A DNA stretch of 64,000 bases from an uncultured Ruegeria sp. GTDB lineage: Bacteria > Pseudomonadota > Alphaproteobacteria > Rhodobacterales > Rhodobacteraceae. Under the pieces are notes generated by a model, which worked only from the letters and a program-made list of their open reading frames with translations, did not search any database and was not told the DNA's origin. The position numbers and the translations under genes were made by a program. Shown one piece after another: positions 27,605-37,251 of the stretch (positions are counted from its first letter, which is position 1; every line of letters starts with the position of its first letter). The DNA is taken from the NCBI RefSeq assembly GCF_947497005.1, contig NZ_CANMFF010000002.1, forward strand, positions 406,464 to 470,463. The letters run 5' to 3'.

Positions 27605-28588
27605 TCAAACGACCCTTTTGCGCCGCTGGGAGAAATGGAACCCGGCGACGCTGATCAGAATGACGATGAACGCAAGCACCAATGGAACATGGGCAAGGCT
27701 TTGCGTAGGGCGATAGCTTTGTGTTTCGACGATTCTGGGGTTCAGTTTATCAATGCGTTCGTATGTCTGTTCCAGAGCAGCGGTATCGTCGGCAAAGAAG
27801 TACGCTCCGCCCGTGCGATCGGCGATGTCCTGTAGTGCCTGCAAATCCACACGGTCTTCGCCCGAGGCATTCGGATCTCCAACACCAATCGTGTAGATGA
27901 CTACATTCTTTTCAGCGGCGATTGCCGACGCATTGACAGGCGTCATGCGGCTGGAGGTATCGGCGCCGTCACTGAGGACGATCATGAGGCGCTGCTCGAC
28001 CTCGCTGGACTCAAAGGTTCGAATTCCAAGCCCGATTGCATCGCCCAGGGCTGTGTTCGGACCGGCCATGCCAACTTGAGTTTGATCCAGGAACCCATTC
28101 AAACTGTTCAGATCTTCCGTGAACGGAGCTTGAATAAACGCGCGTGTTCCAAAGATGATCAAGGCCATTCTGTCACCATCTCTCTCGGAAATGAACTGTT
28201 TCAGAACATCCTTGACGGCCTCCAGCCTTTGCATCGGAGCACCGGACCCGGTTTGGAAGTCGCGCTGATCCATCGAGCCCGAGATATCCAATGCCAGAAC
28301 GACATCTCGGGCGGACTTTTCCACCACGAAAGAATTGCCCAAATGTTCCGGACGGGCCAGTGCCAGAACCAAAAGCAGCCAGACCACGATGACACTTGCC
28401 GTTTGAAGCCAGGCCCGGCTTCGGATCATTGATCCGGACTTCGGCTCAACGCCCGCGGCTCGCGCAACGCGACGAAAAAACGGAATACGAATGGACGCGG
28501 TTTTTTCGCGCTGGGGTGGAGCAATCATATGAACCAGCACTGGCAGTGGAAGCAACAGAAACACCCACGGAGCAGCAAATGAAATCAT
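27605..28588 (-). CDS. vWA-domain membrane protein (BatA-like)
   Basis: A 327-aa protein with an N-terminal membrane segment (MISFAAPWVFLLLPLPVLVH), a second one near 62-79, a vWA domain (about 95-280) and a C-terminal anchor (HVPLVLAFIVILISVAGF). The MIDAS is intact: D101-I-S103-G-S105, a threonine in GPNTALGDAI and the aspartate in VLSDGADTSS. This is the standard BatA layout. Its start shares one base with the DUF4381 stop (TGATG). It probably works with MoxR and the DUF58 protein in a chaperone-like or envelope-assembly role known from family studies. Confidence 0.86.
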   Translation of the reverse strand: MISFAAPWVFLLLPLPVLVHMIAPPQREKTASIRIPFFRRVARAAGVEPKSGSMIRSRAWLQTASVIVVWLLLVLALARPEHLGNSFVVEKSARDVVLALDISGSMDQRDFQTGSGAPMQRLEAVKDVLKQFISERDGDRMALIIFGTRAFIQAPFTEDLNSLNGFLDQTQVGMAGPNTALGDAIGLGIRTFESSEVEQRLMIVLSDGADTSSRMTPVNASAIAAEKNVVIYTIGVGDPNASGEDRVDLQALQDIADRTGGAYFFADDTAALEQTYERIDKLNPRIVETQSYRPTQSLAHVPLVLAFIVILISVAGFHFSQRRKRVV

Positions 28589-29061
28589 CACGTACCCCGA
28601 TACGGTTTGTGGGATTTGATCCAATGCCGCGCAAGCTGTATCAATGCGAGGTTTGGTGGAAGGTCCTTGTATGGCGCTTCAATCAGCGTTTGACCCCTTT
28701 TTGATTTAAATTCAATATTATTAGAGGTTAGCGCGAGAAAGTTCAGCCACTCATCTCCATGCATTCCGGCGACCTGGTCGCGCGGATACGCGGCCAGTGC
28801 AGTGCGGCGAAGGATTTCTGCAACCTTTGCCGAAGGGATGTCAGGTGTTGCAAGCTCTACCAACGCATATTGTCTGTATGCGTTCGCTCGTCTGCGTCTG
28901 ACGATCATGACTCCAGCGAAAACAACAAAGACCAGCAGAATTGCAACCAACACGATCCATCCCCAAGTCTGCGGTATCATCGATACAGGCGCGGGCTCTG
29001 GTGCCGGCTTGAGCATGTCTAACAGATCAACCAGAGATTTCCCGCTGGTGTCGACGCTCAT
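28588..29061 (-). CDS. DUF4381 domain-containing protein
   Basis: A 157-aa protein with one membrane segment near 33-53 (WGWIVLVAILLVFVVFAGV) followed by a basic stretch (IVRRRRANAYR) and a cytoplasmic helical domain (SAKVAEILRRTALAAYPRDQVAGMHGDEWLNFL). This is the DUF4381 layout seen in MoxR operons between the DUF58 and vWA genes. The ATG at 29061 overlaps the DUF58 stop by four bases. No activity is known. Confidence 0.82.
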   Translation of the reverse strand: MSVDTSGKSLVDLLDMLKPAPEPAPVSMIPQTWGWIVLVAILLVFVVFAGVMIVRRRRANAYRQYALVELATPDIPSAKVAEILRRTALAAYPRDQVAGMHGDEWLNFLALTSNNIEFKSKRGQTLIEAPYKDLPPNLALIQLARHWIKSHKPYRGT

Positions 29062-30005
29062 TTCTGCCCCCTGCGATGGCCAAACAGCCGCAACAACTGA
29101 TCCAGAGCGGGTTCCGAAGTTGTCAAAGGAACGACCGGAAATCCATATCGACGTGACCACGTATGCAGTTGCGCCAACCTGTCCTCCATGGACTTGCGAA
29201 TTTTCACTGACAACTCAGGGTCGGAACTGTCGATTTCTATCTGCGCGTTTCCGTCCGAGACTGTCAGTTTCAGATCGGGTGCCAGAATGCGTGCGGTGGG
29301 ATCAGCAATATTGAACACGATCAGATCGTTTGAGAGCGCCATGCGGCGCAGCAAGGACTCCGATCTTGCGTCAAGCCCGTCGCAGTCTGAAAACAGGCAG
29401 ATCAGTCCGCTGGTTTGGGTGATATGCACCGCTTCTGTTAGCATGTCGTTCAGAGACAGGGTCGGCTGTGGGGCCAAGGCTGCGTGTAAGGCTGAATTCG
29501 CCGCTCCGATAGAAGACAGAAACCGCGTGAGGGCAGCCGCGCGGCGCTGTGGTCTATGTTCCGCAACGTTTGTGTCGCTGAATACGAGGCCACCGACACG
29601 ATCGCTCTGGCCAAGGATCCGATGTGCGGTGATTGCTGCGGCTTCGGCAGCGATGACCGACTTCATGTAGACTTCCGTTCCAAAGAACATCGAAACACGC
29701 TGATCGACCAACAGAAGAGCAGGGCGATCACGTTCTTCGGTATATACTCTGACATGGGGTTTTCCCGTGCGCGCAGTGACCTTCCAGTCGATGGTTCGGA
29801 TGTCGTCGCCCGGCAGATAATCGCGCAGTTCTTCAAAATTCAGACCGCGTCCGCGCAAGCGCGAGGCATGACGGCCATTGAGGATTGAGCGCGCGGGCTG
29901 GCGCGGCAACAGGCTGAGCGCCCTGGCTCGGGCACCCAAGCGCAAAAGATGGTTCGCATCGACATGTATGCGCGGGTCGTTCGGATATGGCGCAGTCTGG
30001 GTCAT
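29058..30005 (-). CDS. DUF58 domain-containing protein
   Basis: A 315-aa cytoplasmic protein. GRGLNFEELRDYLPGDDIRTIDWKVTART (in part: the YLPGDDIRTIDW core) is the DUF58 hallmark, followed by a vWA-like fold with LLVDQRVSMFFG in place of an intact MIDAS. DUF58 proteins accompany MoxR ATPases nearly everywhere. It starts 20 bases after the MoxR stop and overlaps the DUF4381 gene. The ATG at 30005 gives MTQTAPYPNDPRIHVD. Confidence 0.87.
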   Translation of the reverse strand: MTQTAPYPNDPRIHVDANHLLRLGARARALSLLPRQPARSILNGRHASRLRGRGLNFEELRDYLPGDDIRTIDWKVTARTGKPHVRVYTEERDRPALLLVDQRVSMFFGTEVYMKSVIAAEAAAITAHRILGQSDRVGGLVFSDTNVAEHRPQRRAAALTRFLSSIGAANSALHAALAPQPTLSLNDMLTEAVHITQTSGLICLFSDCDGLDARSESLLRRMALSNDLIVFNIADPTARILAPDLKLTVSDGNAQIEIDSSDPELSVKIRKSMEDRLAQLHTWSRRYGFPVVPLTTSEPALDQLLRLFGHRRGQK

Positions 30006-30025
30006 GCGACCGATTTCCTTGGTGG

Positions 30026-31003
30026 CTAGGGGAATGCAACCAGACGTAAGAGTTCCGCGATCACATCATCCGCAGATTTGTCTAATCCCTGGGCTTCGAA
30101 ACTGAGCGTTACGCGATGGCGAAACACTTCATGGGCTATGGCACGTATGTCGGCAGGATCGACATAGTCGCGTTCATTCATCCAAGCATGGGTTCGCCCG
30201 CATTTATCCAATGCCAATGAGGCGCGCGGGCTTGCACCGATTTCAATCCAACCTGCGAGTTCAGGACTCAGGGCTTCAGGCGTACGGGTCGCCTGTACAA
30301 GGTCGGCCATGTAACGGTCCATCGCATCAGAGACGTGAATTTGCCCGATTTCGGACCGGGCCTCAAAAACCGCGTCTTGAGGAATGGCTGCCAAAGTTTT
30401 TCCCGACGTGCCCTTGCCAGCTGCGATTTCTTCGCCCCTGACCAAACGGATCACCTCAACCTCGTCTTCGACCGGGGGATATGTGATTTGTACGTGCATG
30501 AGAAACCGGTCCATCTGCGCCTCGGGCAGCGGATAGGTGCCTTCTTGTTCGATGGGGTTTTGGGTCGCCATCACGATAAACAGAGGATCCATCTTATGCG
30601 TGGTGCCAGAAACGGTCACCTGCCGTTCTTCCATCGCCTCAAGCAAAGCGGCCTGTACCTTGGCAGGAGCACGGTTGATTTCGTCGGCAAGAACGATGTT
30701 GGCAAAGATTGGTCCGGGTTCGAACTTGAAATCGCCCCCGGTGTCGGTTTGCTGAAATATTTCGGTTCCGGTCACATCCGACGGCAACAGATCCGGGGTG
30801 AATTGAATGCGGCTAAAGCTTGCATCCATGTTCTTTGCCATCGCCTTGACCGCGCGTGTCTTTGCCAGACCCGGCAGGCCTTCGATCAGGAGGTTTCCGT
30901 TTGCCAAAAGCCCGATCAGCAGGCGATCAACTACCTCTGTCTGGCCGATGATGGATTGGCCCATACGGGATCGAAGTTCCATGATCTGGTTGAGTGCGCT
31001 CAT
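30026..31003 (-). CDS. MoxR-family AAA+ ATPase
   Basis: A 325-aa AAA+ ATPase. Walker A is GLPGLAKT (42-49) and Walker B is IVLADEIN (D107, E108). ATQNPIEQEGTYPLPEAQMDRF is the MoxR-specific block containing the sensor region. MoxR ATPases act with vWA partners as chaperone-like remodelling machines, often for metal or cofactor insertion. It is the first gene of a six-gene operon on the minus strand (MoxR, DUF58, DUF4381, BatA, BatB/C, BatD). The start at 31003 fits conserved MoxR N-termini; the open frame upstream runs into non-coding sequence. Confidence 0.93.
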   Translation of the reverse strand: MSALNQIMELRSRMGQSIIGQTEVVDRLLIGLLANGNLLIEGLPGLAKTRAVKAMAKNMDASFSRIQFTPDLLPSDVTGTEIFQQTDTGGDFKFEPGPIFANIVLADEINRAPAKVQAALLEAMEERQVTVSGTTHKMDPLFIVMATQNPIEQEGTYPLPEAQMDRFLMHVQITYPPVEDEVEVIRLVRGEEIAAGKGTSGKTLAAIPQDAVFEARSEIGQIHVSDAMDRYMADLVQATRTPEALSPELAGWIEIGASPRASLALDKCGRTHAWMNERDYVDPADIRAIAHEVFRHRVTLSFEAQGLDKSADDVIAELLRLVAFP

Positions 31004-31119
31004 TAATGTATCCCGTAATGGACCGATACGCTGGCCTTGCAGCGGGGCATTTGCAAAGGCCAAATTTCGGGATTTTCAAATAATGATAGAATGTTAACAG
31101 GACACTCGCACTCAATCCA

Positions 31120-32229
31120 CTATGAATTCCGAGGTTTGAGTTTTTGAATGTCTGATTTGAGCCCGGAGCTTATGGGGCCGGGATTGCCTGGATCGCGAAG
31201 GGTTGTCGACCAGTGCCTTGGTCTGTCACACCCAACATTCCGGTTCCAGCTCAGATTGTTCAAGATACTATGCTGGTTCTCATTCAGGTGGGGCGGAATT
31301 TCATATCCATTCAGGGTGGCCCAGACCCCGCTCCAAAGGCGACCGACGGACCACGGATTGTAACCGCCGCCGCCCAGAACCAGAAACCGGGGTGTCAGAG
31401 TTTGGAGACGGGCAACAGCCCGCCAATGAGCATTGTTCGACAAGGTCAGGCGGGACAAAGGGTCTTCGGCCACGGCATCGGCGCCGCATTGCAGGACGAT
31501 GGCCTGCGGTTTGAAGGCGTCGGTTGCAGGAAGGATCAACTGGTCAAGTATCAGATCGAACTCGTCATCATTCAGGTTCCGGGCCACCGGCAAATTGAAG
31601 GCTGCGCCGCCTGCATCGTCTTCCAGAGAACCGGTAAATGGCCAACGACGTGCCTCGTGCACCGAAATCATGCGGAGTTTCGTGGATCCATGAAAGGCCG
31701 CTTCAACGCCATCACAGTGATGGGCGTCAATGTCGACATAAACGATGCGGTCCAGCCCGGTGTTCAACAAGGTTTGGATCGCCAACACAGGATCGTTGAG
31801 ATAACAAAACCCGTTTGCCCGATCTGCCAGCCCGTGATGCGTACCACCTGCCGGGTTGAAAACAATCCCGCCGTCGCGGATCAGTTCCGCTGCCAGCATC
31901 GAGCCGCCAGCCGCAGTAGCAGGCCGTCGATACATTTCGGCAAACACGGGGTTCGACAGTGTCCCGAGACCATAACGTTCGCGTGTGTCGTCCGATACGT
32001 GCTGATCCCTCTCTGCCTGTTGCAAGGCGGCGATGTAATCTGGCGTATGAAACGTCTTCAGGGCGCTGGGTTTTGCGCAGGGGCTGACCCGGTAGTTTTC
32101 TGACGTCAACCACCCCATTGCCCGGCACAGATCGATGACGGTTGAAACCCGTGGTATCGCCAGCGGGTGTTTCGACCCGTAGGTCGAGTTTCGATAGATT
32201 TCCGATCCGATGAACAGTGGACGCGTCAT
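31120..32229 (-). CDS. Histone deacetylase-family (AcuC-like) deacetylase
   Basis: A 369-aa zinc-dependent deacetylase of the class I/AcuC type. The active site shows GGTHHG (catalytic histidine pair), VDIDAHHCDGV (zinc D and H), CGADAVAEDPL (third zinc ligand) and GGGGYNPWSVGRLW. AcuC-like enzymes deacetylate lysines, for example on acetyl-CoA synthetase; the substrate here is unknown. It follows the AI-2E-family gene by three bases, so they are probably cotranscribed. It is a different subgroup from the island-encoded deacetylase at 48967-49998. Confidence 0.88.
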   Translation of the reverse strand: MTRPLFIGSEIYRNSTYGSKHPLAIPRVSTVIDLCRAMGWLTSENYRVSPCAKPSALKTFHTPDYIAALQQAERDQHVSDDTRERYGLGTLSNPVFAEMYRRPATAAGGSMLAAELIRDGGIVFNPAGGTHHGLADRANGFCYLNDPVLAIQTLLNTGLDRIVYVDIDAHHCDGVEAAFHGSTKLRMISVHEARRWPFTGSLEDDAGGAAFNLPVARNLNDDEFDLILDQLILPATDAFKPQAIVLQCGADAVAEDPLSRLTLSNNAHWRAVARLQTLTPRFLVLGGGGYNPWSVGRLWSGVWATLNGYEIPPHLNENQHSILNNLSWNRNVGCDRPRHWSTTLRDPGNPGPISSGLKSDIQKLKPRNS

Positions 32230-32232
32230 GAC

Positions 32233-33318
32233 CTAGCTTGCTGTGGCCTGACTGTTATCCTCGCCCAACCTGCCATCCAAGGACATCAATATCGCAACCG
32301 GGCGCAGCGCAGGGATGTGGCTGAACACAATCAGGATGCAAACGGTCAGCGGTACGCTCAGAAAGGCGCCGATCAGACCCCAGACCGTTGTCCAAAAGGT
32401 CAGGGCCAGAATAACAAGGAAGGTCGACATGTTCAGAGACCGGCCGAGCATGGCAGGGTCCACAAAATTACCGATCAGAAACTGGATCGTGCCGCAGCCC
32501 AGAACGATAACCAGAAACGGAACGATAGTTTCAAACTGAACAAGCGCAATCATGGCCGGAAAGAACACGGCAATGATCGAACCGATTGAGGGGATGAAGT
32601 TCAGAGCAAAGGTCAGAACAGCCCATGTTTCTGCGTATTCCAGTCCAAGCGCCCGGAAAACCGAATAGCTGATACTTGCCGTAATCAGGCTTATCAGGGT
32701 CTTGACGCCGACATAGCGCTGCAGGCTGACCGAGATCGCATCCAGCATGGTCGAAAACTCGGCCCCGGTTTTCGGATCTCCTGCGGCAAGCTGGATCTTT
32801 TTGCGAAAGGCCAGTCGTTCAGCCATCAGGAAGGCGACATATAGGCTGATCAGAAAGAACTGGTTCAATAGCGAGGTTGCGCTGCCCAGAAGCAAACGTG
32901 CGACATAGGACATGTCGATACTGACCAGATTGTCGCGAATGAACGTGGTGACATCGTTGCCGACGAGACCCGTAATACGCTCAACCGCGCCGTCAAACTG
33001 ATTCTCATAGGTAGTGATGGATCGTGCGAATTGCGTCGCTTGGCTGCCCAGCACATACATGATCATGAACAAACCAGCCAAAACGACGGTGACGCCGGCA
33101 ATATTGGCCAACCAAACCGGAGCCCGGGTCAGCGCAACGACGCGATCGCTCAGCGCAATGATGAGAACGTTTACCAACAACGCCATGGCAAGCGGGATCA
33201 GAAAGTTCGCACCGGCATAGAGACCAAGCACGATCAGTGTCGCGATGATACATGTGTCCCGAACAACTGACAGTCGAAGCCTGGGTCGAACCGTGATGTC
33301 TTTCTGATCCGGGGTCAT
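32233..33318 (-). CDS. AI-2E family transporter (YdiK/TqsA-like)
   Basis: A 361-aa membrane protein with about seven to eight hydrophobic segments. It begins with a short hydrophilic N-terminus and a helical pair (DTCIIATLIVLGLYAGANFLIP in parts), has a hydrophilic middle (about 95-130, ITTYENQFDGAVERITGLVG) and a C-terminal bundle with FIPSIGSIIAVFFP, typical of this family. Despite the name, most members are not shown to move autoinducer-2; some are ion or metabolite antiporters. It is upstream of the AcuC-like gene. The divergent BrkB gene starts 170 bases away. Confidence 0.86.
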   Translation of the reverse strand: MTPDQKDITVRPRLRLSVVRDTCIIATLIVLGLYAGANFLIPLAMALLVNVLIIALSDRVVALTRAPVWLANIAGVTVVLAGLFMIMYVLGSQATQFARSITTYENQFDGAVERITGLVGNDVTTFIRDNLVSIDMSYVARLLLGSATSLLNQFFLISLYVAFLMAERLAFRKKIQLAAGDPKTGAEFSTMLDAISVSLQRYVGVKTLISLITASISYSVFRALGLEYAETWAVLTFALNFIPSIGSIIAVFFPAMIALVQFETIVPFLVIVLGCGTIQFLIGNFVDPAMLGRSLNMSTFLVILALTFWTTVWGLIGAFLSVPLTVCILIVFSHIPALRPVAILMSLDGRLGEDNSQATAS

Positions 33319-33488
33319 TCAGTATCCTGTGTCTGACAAAAGCAGAGCCCAAAACCCGCCCTGTGTGGCCCAATCCTGCACGCGAGACCCGGTTTATGCA
33401 ATGCGTTCAGGCATTTGTTGGCCTTCATTCTCCATAATGATACCGATCACGGGTTTTGTGTTCTTTTTCGGCAGGTTAGGTTTGCAGG

Positions 33489-34355
33489 ATGACCTCTCCT
33501 GCGAATCCCCTGTTTGGCCGACCTGTTCAGGCTCTCTGGCTGGCAATACGCCGGTTCGGCAGAAAGAATGGTTTTGTTATGAGCAGCCATGTTGCCATGT
33601 CGCTGATGATGGCGCTGTTTCCCTTTGTGCTGTTCACGGTGGCATTGGCGGGGGCACTGTCACAGGGCTATGTCACGGATGAGCTGATCGACCTGATTTT
33701 CGGGGCGTGGCCAAAGGACGTCGCGGATCCCATCGTGGCCGAGTTGCGTGCTGTTCTGGCTGGGTCCGGTTCGGGCGTCATTACGTTGGGCGGCCTGCTA
33801 GCGATTTATTTTGCCTCAAACGGCGTGGCGGCGGTGCGTGCGGCCATGAATCAAGCTTATCACGATCAGGACAGTTGGCCTTTCTGGAAAACCCGGCTGC
33901 TATGTCTAGTCTTGGTCATTCTGGGCGGTTCGGCCATCCTGATAATCGCGGCGGTCGAGGTTGTTTTGCCGGTCTATACGAGACTGGTGGCAGAGCACAC
34001 TGAAGTAGCTGTTGCCAATTGGTTTTCCGTGGATCGCCTGCGCTGGACGTTTACCGTGGCGGTTCCCGCAGGCACCGTCCTTCTGGCGCATCTTGTTCTG
34101 CCAACCCGCAGGCACAGCCTGATGCAAATTCTACCCGGCGTCATGCTGACTTTGGTTTTGTGGGCAGCCGGAGGGTGGGCCTTTTCAGTCTATATCAGCC
34201 AGTTCGCCACATACAGCGCCACTTATGCAGGTTTGGCCGGAGCCATGGCTGCGCTGATTTTTTTGTACCTATGCTCCGCGATGCTGATCCTTGGGGCCGA
34301 ATACAATGGTGCATTGATTGATCTGCAGAACGCCGCTGACGGAGACACCGCATGA
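33489..34355 (+). CDS. YihY/BrkB-family inner-membrane protein
   Basis: A 288-aa protein with about six membrane segments and the family's opening SSHVAMSLMMALFPFVLFTVAL. Later blocks are GGLLAIYFASNGVAAVRAAMN, which carries the conserved re-entrant region, and LAGAMAALIFLYLCSAMLILGAEYN near the C-terminus. The old ribonuclease BN label for this family is wrong; the function is not established. The stop overlaps the multiheme cytochrome start (ATGA), an unusual pairing. The ATG at 33489 begins MTSPANPLFGRPVQALW. Confidence 0.86.
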   Translation: MTSPANPLFGRPVQALWLAIRRFGRKNGFVMSSHVAMSLMMALFPFVLFTVALAGALSQGYVTDELIDLIFGAWPKDVADPIVAELRAVLAGSGSGVITLGGLLAIYFASNGVAAVRAAMNQAYHDQDSWPFWKTRLLCLVLVILGGSAILIIAAVEVVLPVYTRLVAEHTEVAVANWFSVDRLRWTFTVAVPAGTVLLAHLVLPTRRHSLMQILPGVMLTLVLWAAGGWAFSVYISQFATYSATYAGLAGAMAALIFLYLCSAMLILGAEYNGALIDLQNAADGDTA

Positions 34356-36253
34356 GAGTTGTCATAATGCTGGCGTGCCTTGCAATTGCTGGTAAAGTTC
34401 ATGCGCAAGCGGCAGACTATGTCGGCTCAGATCGGTGTACTGAATGCCATCAACAGGAAGCCGATGCCTGGGCTTCGTCACACCATGCGCTGGCTTGGAC
34501 AGGCCCCAGTGACGGCGCTCTTGTCGCTGATTTTAGCGGAACCCAGTTCGATCATGACGGGATGACTGTCGAGTTTGGAGAAAAGGCAGACAGGTTCACC
34601 GCTCGCGTGACAGAAAAAGACGGGCTGTCGACGGAATATGACGTGCATTCCGTCGTTGGGATCGAACCCTTGCAGCAATACCTTTTTGAGACTGAGCCGG
34701 GTCGCTTGCAAAGCTTTGATGTGGTTTGGGACACGCAGCAGAAGCGGTGGTATCACCTGTATCCGGAACAGGACTTGCCACCCGATGACGGTTTGCATTG
34801 GTGGGGGCCGTACAAGAACTGGAATGCGCGTTGCGCCGAATGTCATGCCACGGGATTTGAGAAGAATTACATCCCTCAAACCAGAACCTACAGCTCGCAA
34901 CAGGTTGAGATCGGTGTCGGGTGCGAAGCCTGCCACGGGCCGGGGTCTGCACATATCGAATGGATCGAAGGGCAGGGCATAGCAGACGGTCTCAGCGATA
35001 CGGGTTTTCTGATGAGCTGGGGCAAGGGCCAGACCGAGGCAGAGATACAACAATGCGCCGGATGCCATTCCCGCCGTGAAGCGCATGGTAACGGAAATCC
35101 GGTTCCGGGAACCCCGTATCACGATGCCTATAATCTGGCCGTGTTGCGACCTGGTTCGTATCATCCTGACGGGCAGATACTGGATGAGGTTTACGTCTAC
35201 GGCTCGTTCCTGCAGTCCAAGATGTATGCGCGGGGCGTTGGTTGCATGAATTGTCATGAACCGCATAGCGCGGATTTGAAAGCCGAAGGGAACGCGGTTT
35301 GCACGCAGTGTCATTCCCCTGCAGGAAACCCGGAATTCCCGACCCTCGCATCAAAGGATTATGACACCCCCGAGCATCATCATCACCCTGAAGACAGTGA
35401 AGGGGCCCAATGCAAAAGCTGCCACATGATCGAGCGGACCTATATGGGTGTTGACAGTCGTCGCGATCACAGTTTCCGCATTCCACGACCGGACCTGGGG
35501 CTGGGCGTTGACGCCTGCACAGACTGTCATCAGGGTGAAGATCAGGCTTGGGCTGCCAACCAGATTGACGGCTGGTTCCCCGGCTCATCCAATCGCGGGG
35601 AGCATTACGGGACCGTTTTCCAGGCCGCTGCCGAAGGGCAACTCGAAACACCAGAGGGTTTGCTCTCCGTCGCAATGGATGCGTCGCAACCGGGCATCGT
35701 GAGAGCGACCGCCGCTTATCTGATGCAACCTTTCGGCTCACCAGAGGTTGCCGCGATCACTGCGCCCCTTTTGCAAGACGATGATCCGCTGATACGGGCG
35801 AATGCCGCAGCACTGCAGCGTCAGGCCAGCCCGGCGGATCAGGTGCTAAGGTTGGAGCCCTTACTATCCGACCCTCTGCGAAACGTGCGCATTGCTGCTG
35901 CCAAAGAATTCCTGAATGTTCCACCGCAAGCCCTGACACCTCAGCAGCGGACATTGGCGGGGGCAGGCATGTCCGAGTGGCAAGAGGCGATATCGAATAG
36001 GCTAGATGCCCCGGAAACTCATCTGGTTCTGGGAGGAATGGCGTTAACGCTGCGCAATGCACCGGCCGCAGAGCAGGCCTTCCGAGAGGTTGTGACGTTG
36101 GACCCACAGCGGGCCGAAGCGTGGCCTATGCTGGTGCAATTGGTCCAGATCAATCGTGGTCCGGAAGATGCACGTGCCGCACTGCGCGAGGCACTGGACA
36201 GGTTGCCCGATGATCCGGCTTTGAATCAATTGTTGCAACAACTCGGTCCCTGA
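34352..36253 (+). CDS. Octaheme c-type cytochrome with HEAT/TPR-like C-terminus
   Basis: A 633-aa periplasmic protein: signal peptide (MRVVIMLACLAIAGKVHAQA), then eight CxxCH heme sites (CTECH, CAECH, CEACH, CAGCH, CMNCH, CTQCH, CKSCH, CTDCH) within about residues 28-400. The first sites resemble cytochrome c554/c-prime-type folds (YVGSDRCTECHQQEADAW). After about 420 a helical region shows HEAT-like units (ATAAYLMQPFGSPEVAAIT, LIRANAAALQRQA) and then TPR-like units (AEQAFREVVTLDPQRAEAWP). Hemes would be attached by the host Ccm system. The substrate is unknown; it could be an electron carrier or a reductase. It is coupled to the BrkB-like gene. Confidence 0.87.
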   Translation: MRVVIMLACLAIAGKVHAQAADYVGSDRCTECHQQEADAWASSHHALAWTGPSDGALVADFSGTQFDHDGMTVEFGEKADRFTARVTEKDGLSTEYDVHSVVGIEPLQQYLFETEPGRLQSFDVVWDTQQKRWYHLYPEQDLPPDDGLHWWGPYKNWNARCAECHATGFEKNYIPQTRTYSSQQVEIGVGCEACHGPGSAHIEWIEGQGIADGLSDTGFLMSWGKGQTEAEIQQCAGCHSRREAHGNGNPVPGTPYHDAYNLAVLRPGSYHPDGQILDEVYVYGSFLQSKMYARGVGCMNCHEPHSADLKAEGNAVCTQCHSPAGNPEFPTLASKDYDTPEHHHHPEDSEGAQCKSCHMIERTYMGVDSRRDHSFRIPRPDLGLGVDACTDCHQGEDQAWAANQIDGWFPGSSNRGEHYGTVFQAAAEGQLETPEGLLSVAMDASQPGIVRATAAYLMQPFGSPEVAAITAPLLQDDDPLIRANAAALQRQASPADQVLRLEPLLSDPLRNVRIAAAKEFLNVPPQALTPQQRTLAGAGMSEWQEAISNRLDAPETHLVLGGMALTLRNAPAAEQAFREVVTLDPQRAEAWPMLVQLVQINRGPEDARAALREALDRLPDDPALNQLLQQLGP

Positions 36254-36340
36254 TCCGGCATACGGCTGCCCGAATTGTTCCATCTTCGCGGCAAGATTTC
36301 CTACTAACACCACTTAAGCTGTGCTGTTTAGAGGTGATCG

Positions 36341-36532
36341 ATGTCCATTGAAACGACAAGGCAGAGAACAACGAGTCTTACCCCGATTTCTTTGGCGCAA
36401 CGCATAGAAGAGCTGCGCAACCGGGAACCAGTATACGTGACGCACGGAGATACACTGATGTTGCAGGGCATGGCGGCCACGTCGTTGCGCGAACAACGTC
36501 TAAGCGGAAACCTCATCAGGTTGGACGATTAA
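36341..36532 (+). CDS. Small hypothetical protein, 63 aa
   Basis: I do not recognise it. It begins [20 protein letters not shown] and contains an amphipathic stretch ([19 protein letters not shown]) without a membrane segment. An AGAGGTGAT sequence lies about eight bases upstream of the ATG. It converges on rlmE with a four-base overlap, a pattern usual for real genes in this window. It lies 87 bases after the cytochrome gene. Coding status is likely but not certain. Confidence 0.5.
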   Translation: MSIETTRQRTTSLTPISLAQRIEELRNREPVYVTHGDTLMLQGMAATSLREQRLSGNLIRLDD

Positions 36533-37251
36533 GATTCGCCGCGAAACCCTGTTGCCACAACGAATTTTTCCGAACTGTCCGAACGTGATGCGGGTGGTTT
36601 GACGTTGGCCACTTTCAGAAACTTCTGCTTCAGAAGTTTTTGCAGATCGCCTTCAGCCCCCCCGGCCAGAACCTTGGCCACGAAGGTGCCGCCCTCCTCC
36701 AGCACATCAAATGCGAAATAGGCTGCGGTTTCACACAGTGCCATGATTCGCAGGTGGTCGGTCTGTTTGTGCCCGGAAGATGAAGCGGCCATGTCCGACA
36801 TCACCACATCTGCCTTGCCGCCAAGCCAGTCTTTCACCTTTTGATCGGCATCGTCTTCCAAAAAGTCCAGCACATAGGTATCAGCCCCGGCAACGGGTTC
36901 GATCTCTTGCAGGTCAATGCCCAGCACGGTTCCGACTCGTTTGCCAGACTTTTCACCCAACGCGTTCACGCGTTTGGCGGCCACCTGACACCAGCCGCCA
37001 GGTGCACAGCCCAGATCAACGACGCGCGCGCCAGGTACAAGAAAACGGAATTTGTCGTCCAGTTCCAATATTTTATAAGCCGCACGCCCACGATAGCCAT
37101 CGGACTGAGCGCGCTTGACATATGGGTCGTTCAACTGCCGCTCAAGCCAGCGGGTCGAACTGAGCTTTCGCCCACGTGCGGTTTTAACCTTCACCTTCAG
37201 GTCGCGCTGCCCGCGGCCCGAGTTGTTTTTTCCAGTCGGTGTCTTCGCCAT
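36529..37251 (-). CDS. rlmE: 23S rRNA (uridine-2'-O-)-methyltransferase RlmE
   Basis: FtsJ-family SAM-dependent enzyme that methylates U2552 of the 23S rRNA A loop, late in 50S assembly. It has [16 protein letters not shown], the SAM motif [15 protein letters not shown], the catalytic aspartate in VVMSDMAA and the catalytic lysine in FVAKVLAGG (K-D-K-E tetrad). The 40-residue N-terminus is strongly basic ([20 protein letters not shown]), as in alphaproteobacterial RlmE. The length is 240 aa. The start shares one base with the Ppx/GppA stop (TGATG), so the two are cotranscribed. Confidence 0.92.
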   Translation of the reverse strand: MAKTPTGKNNSGRGQRDLKVKVKTARGRKLSSTRWLERQLNDPYVKRAQSDGYRGRAAYKILELDDKFRFLVPGARVVDLGCAPGGWCQVAAKRVNALGEKSGKRVGTVLGIDLQEIEPVAGADTYVLDFLEDDADQKVKDWLGGKADVVMSDMAASSSGHKQTDHLRIMALCETAAYFAFDVLEEGGTFVAKVLAGGAEGDLQKLLKQKFLKVANVKPPASRSDSSEKFVVATGFRGES

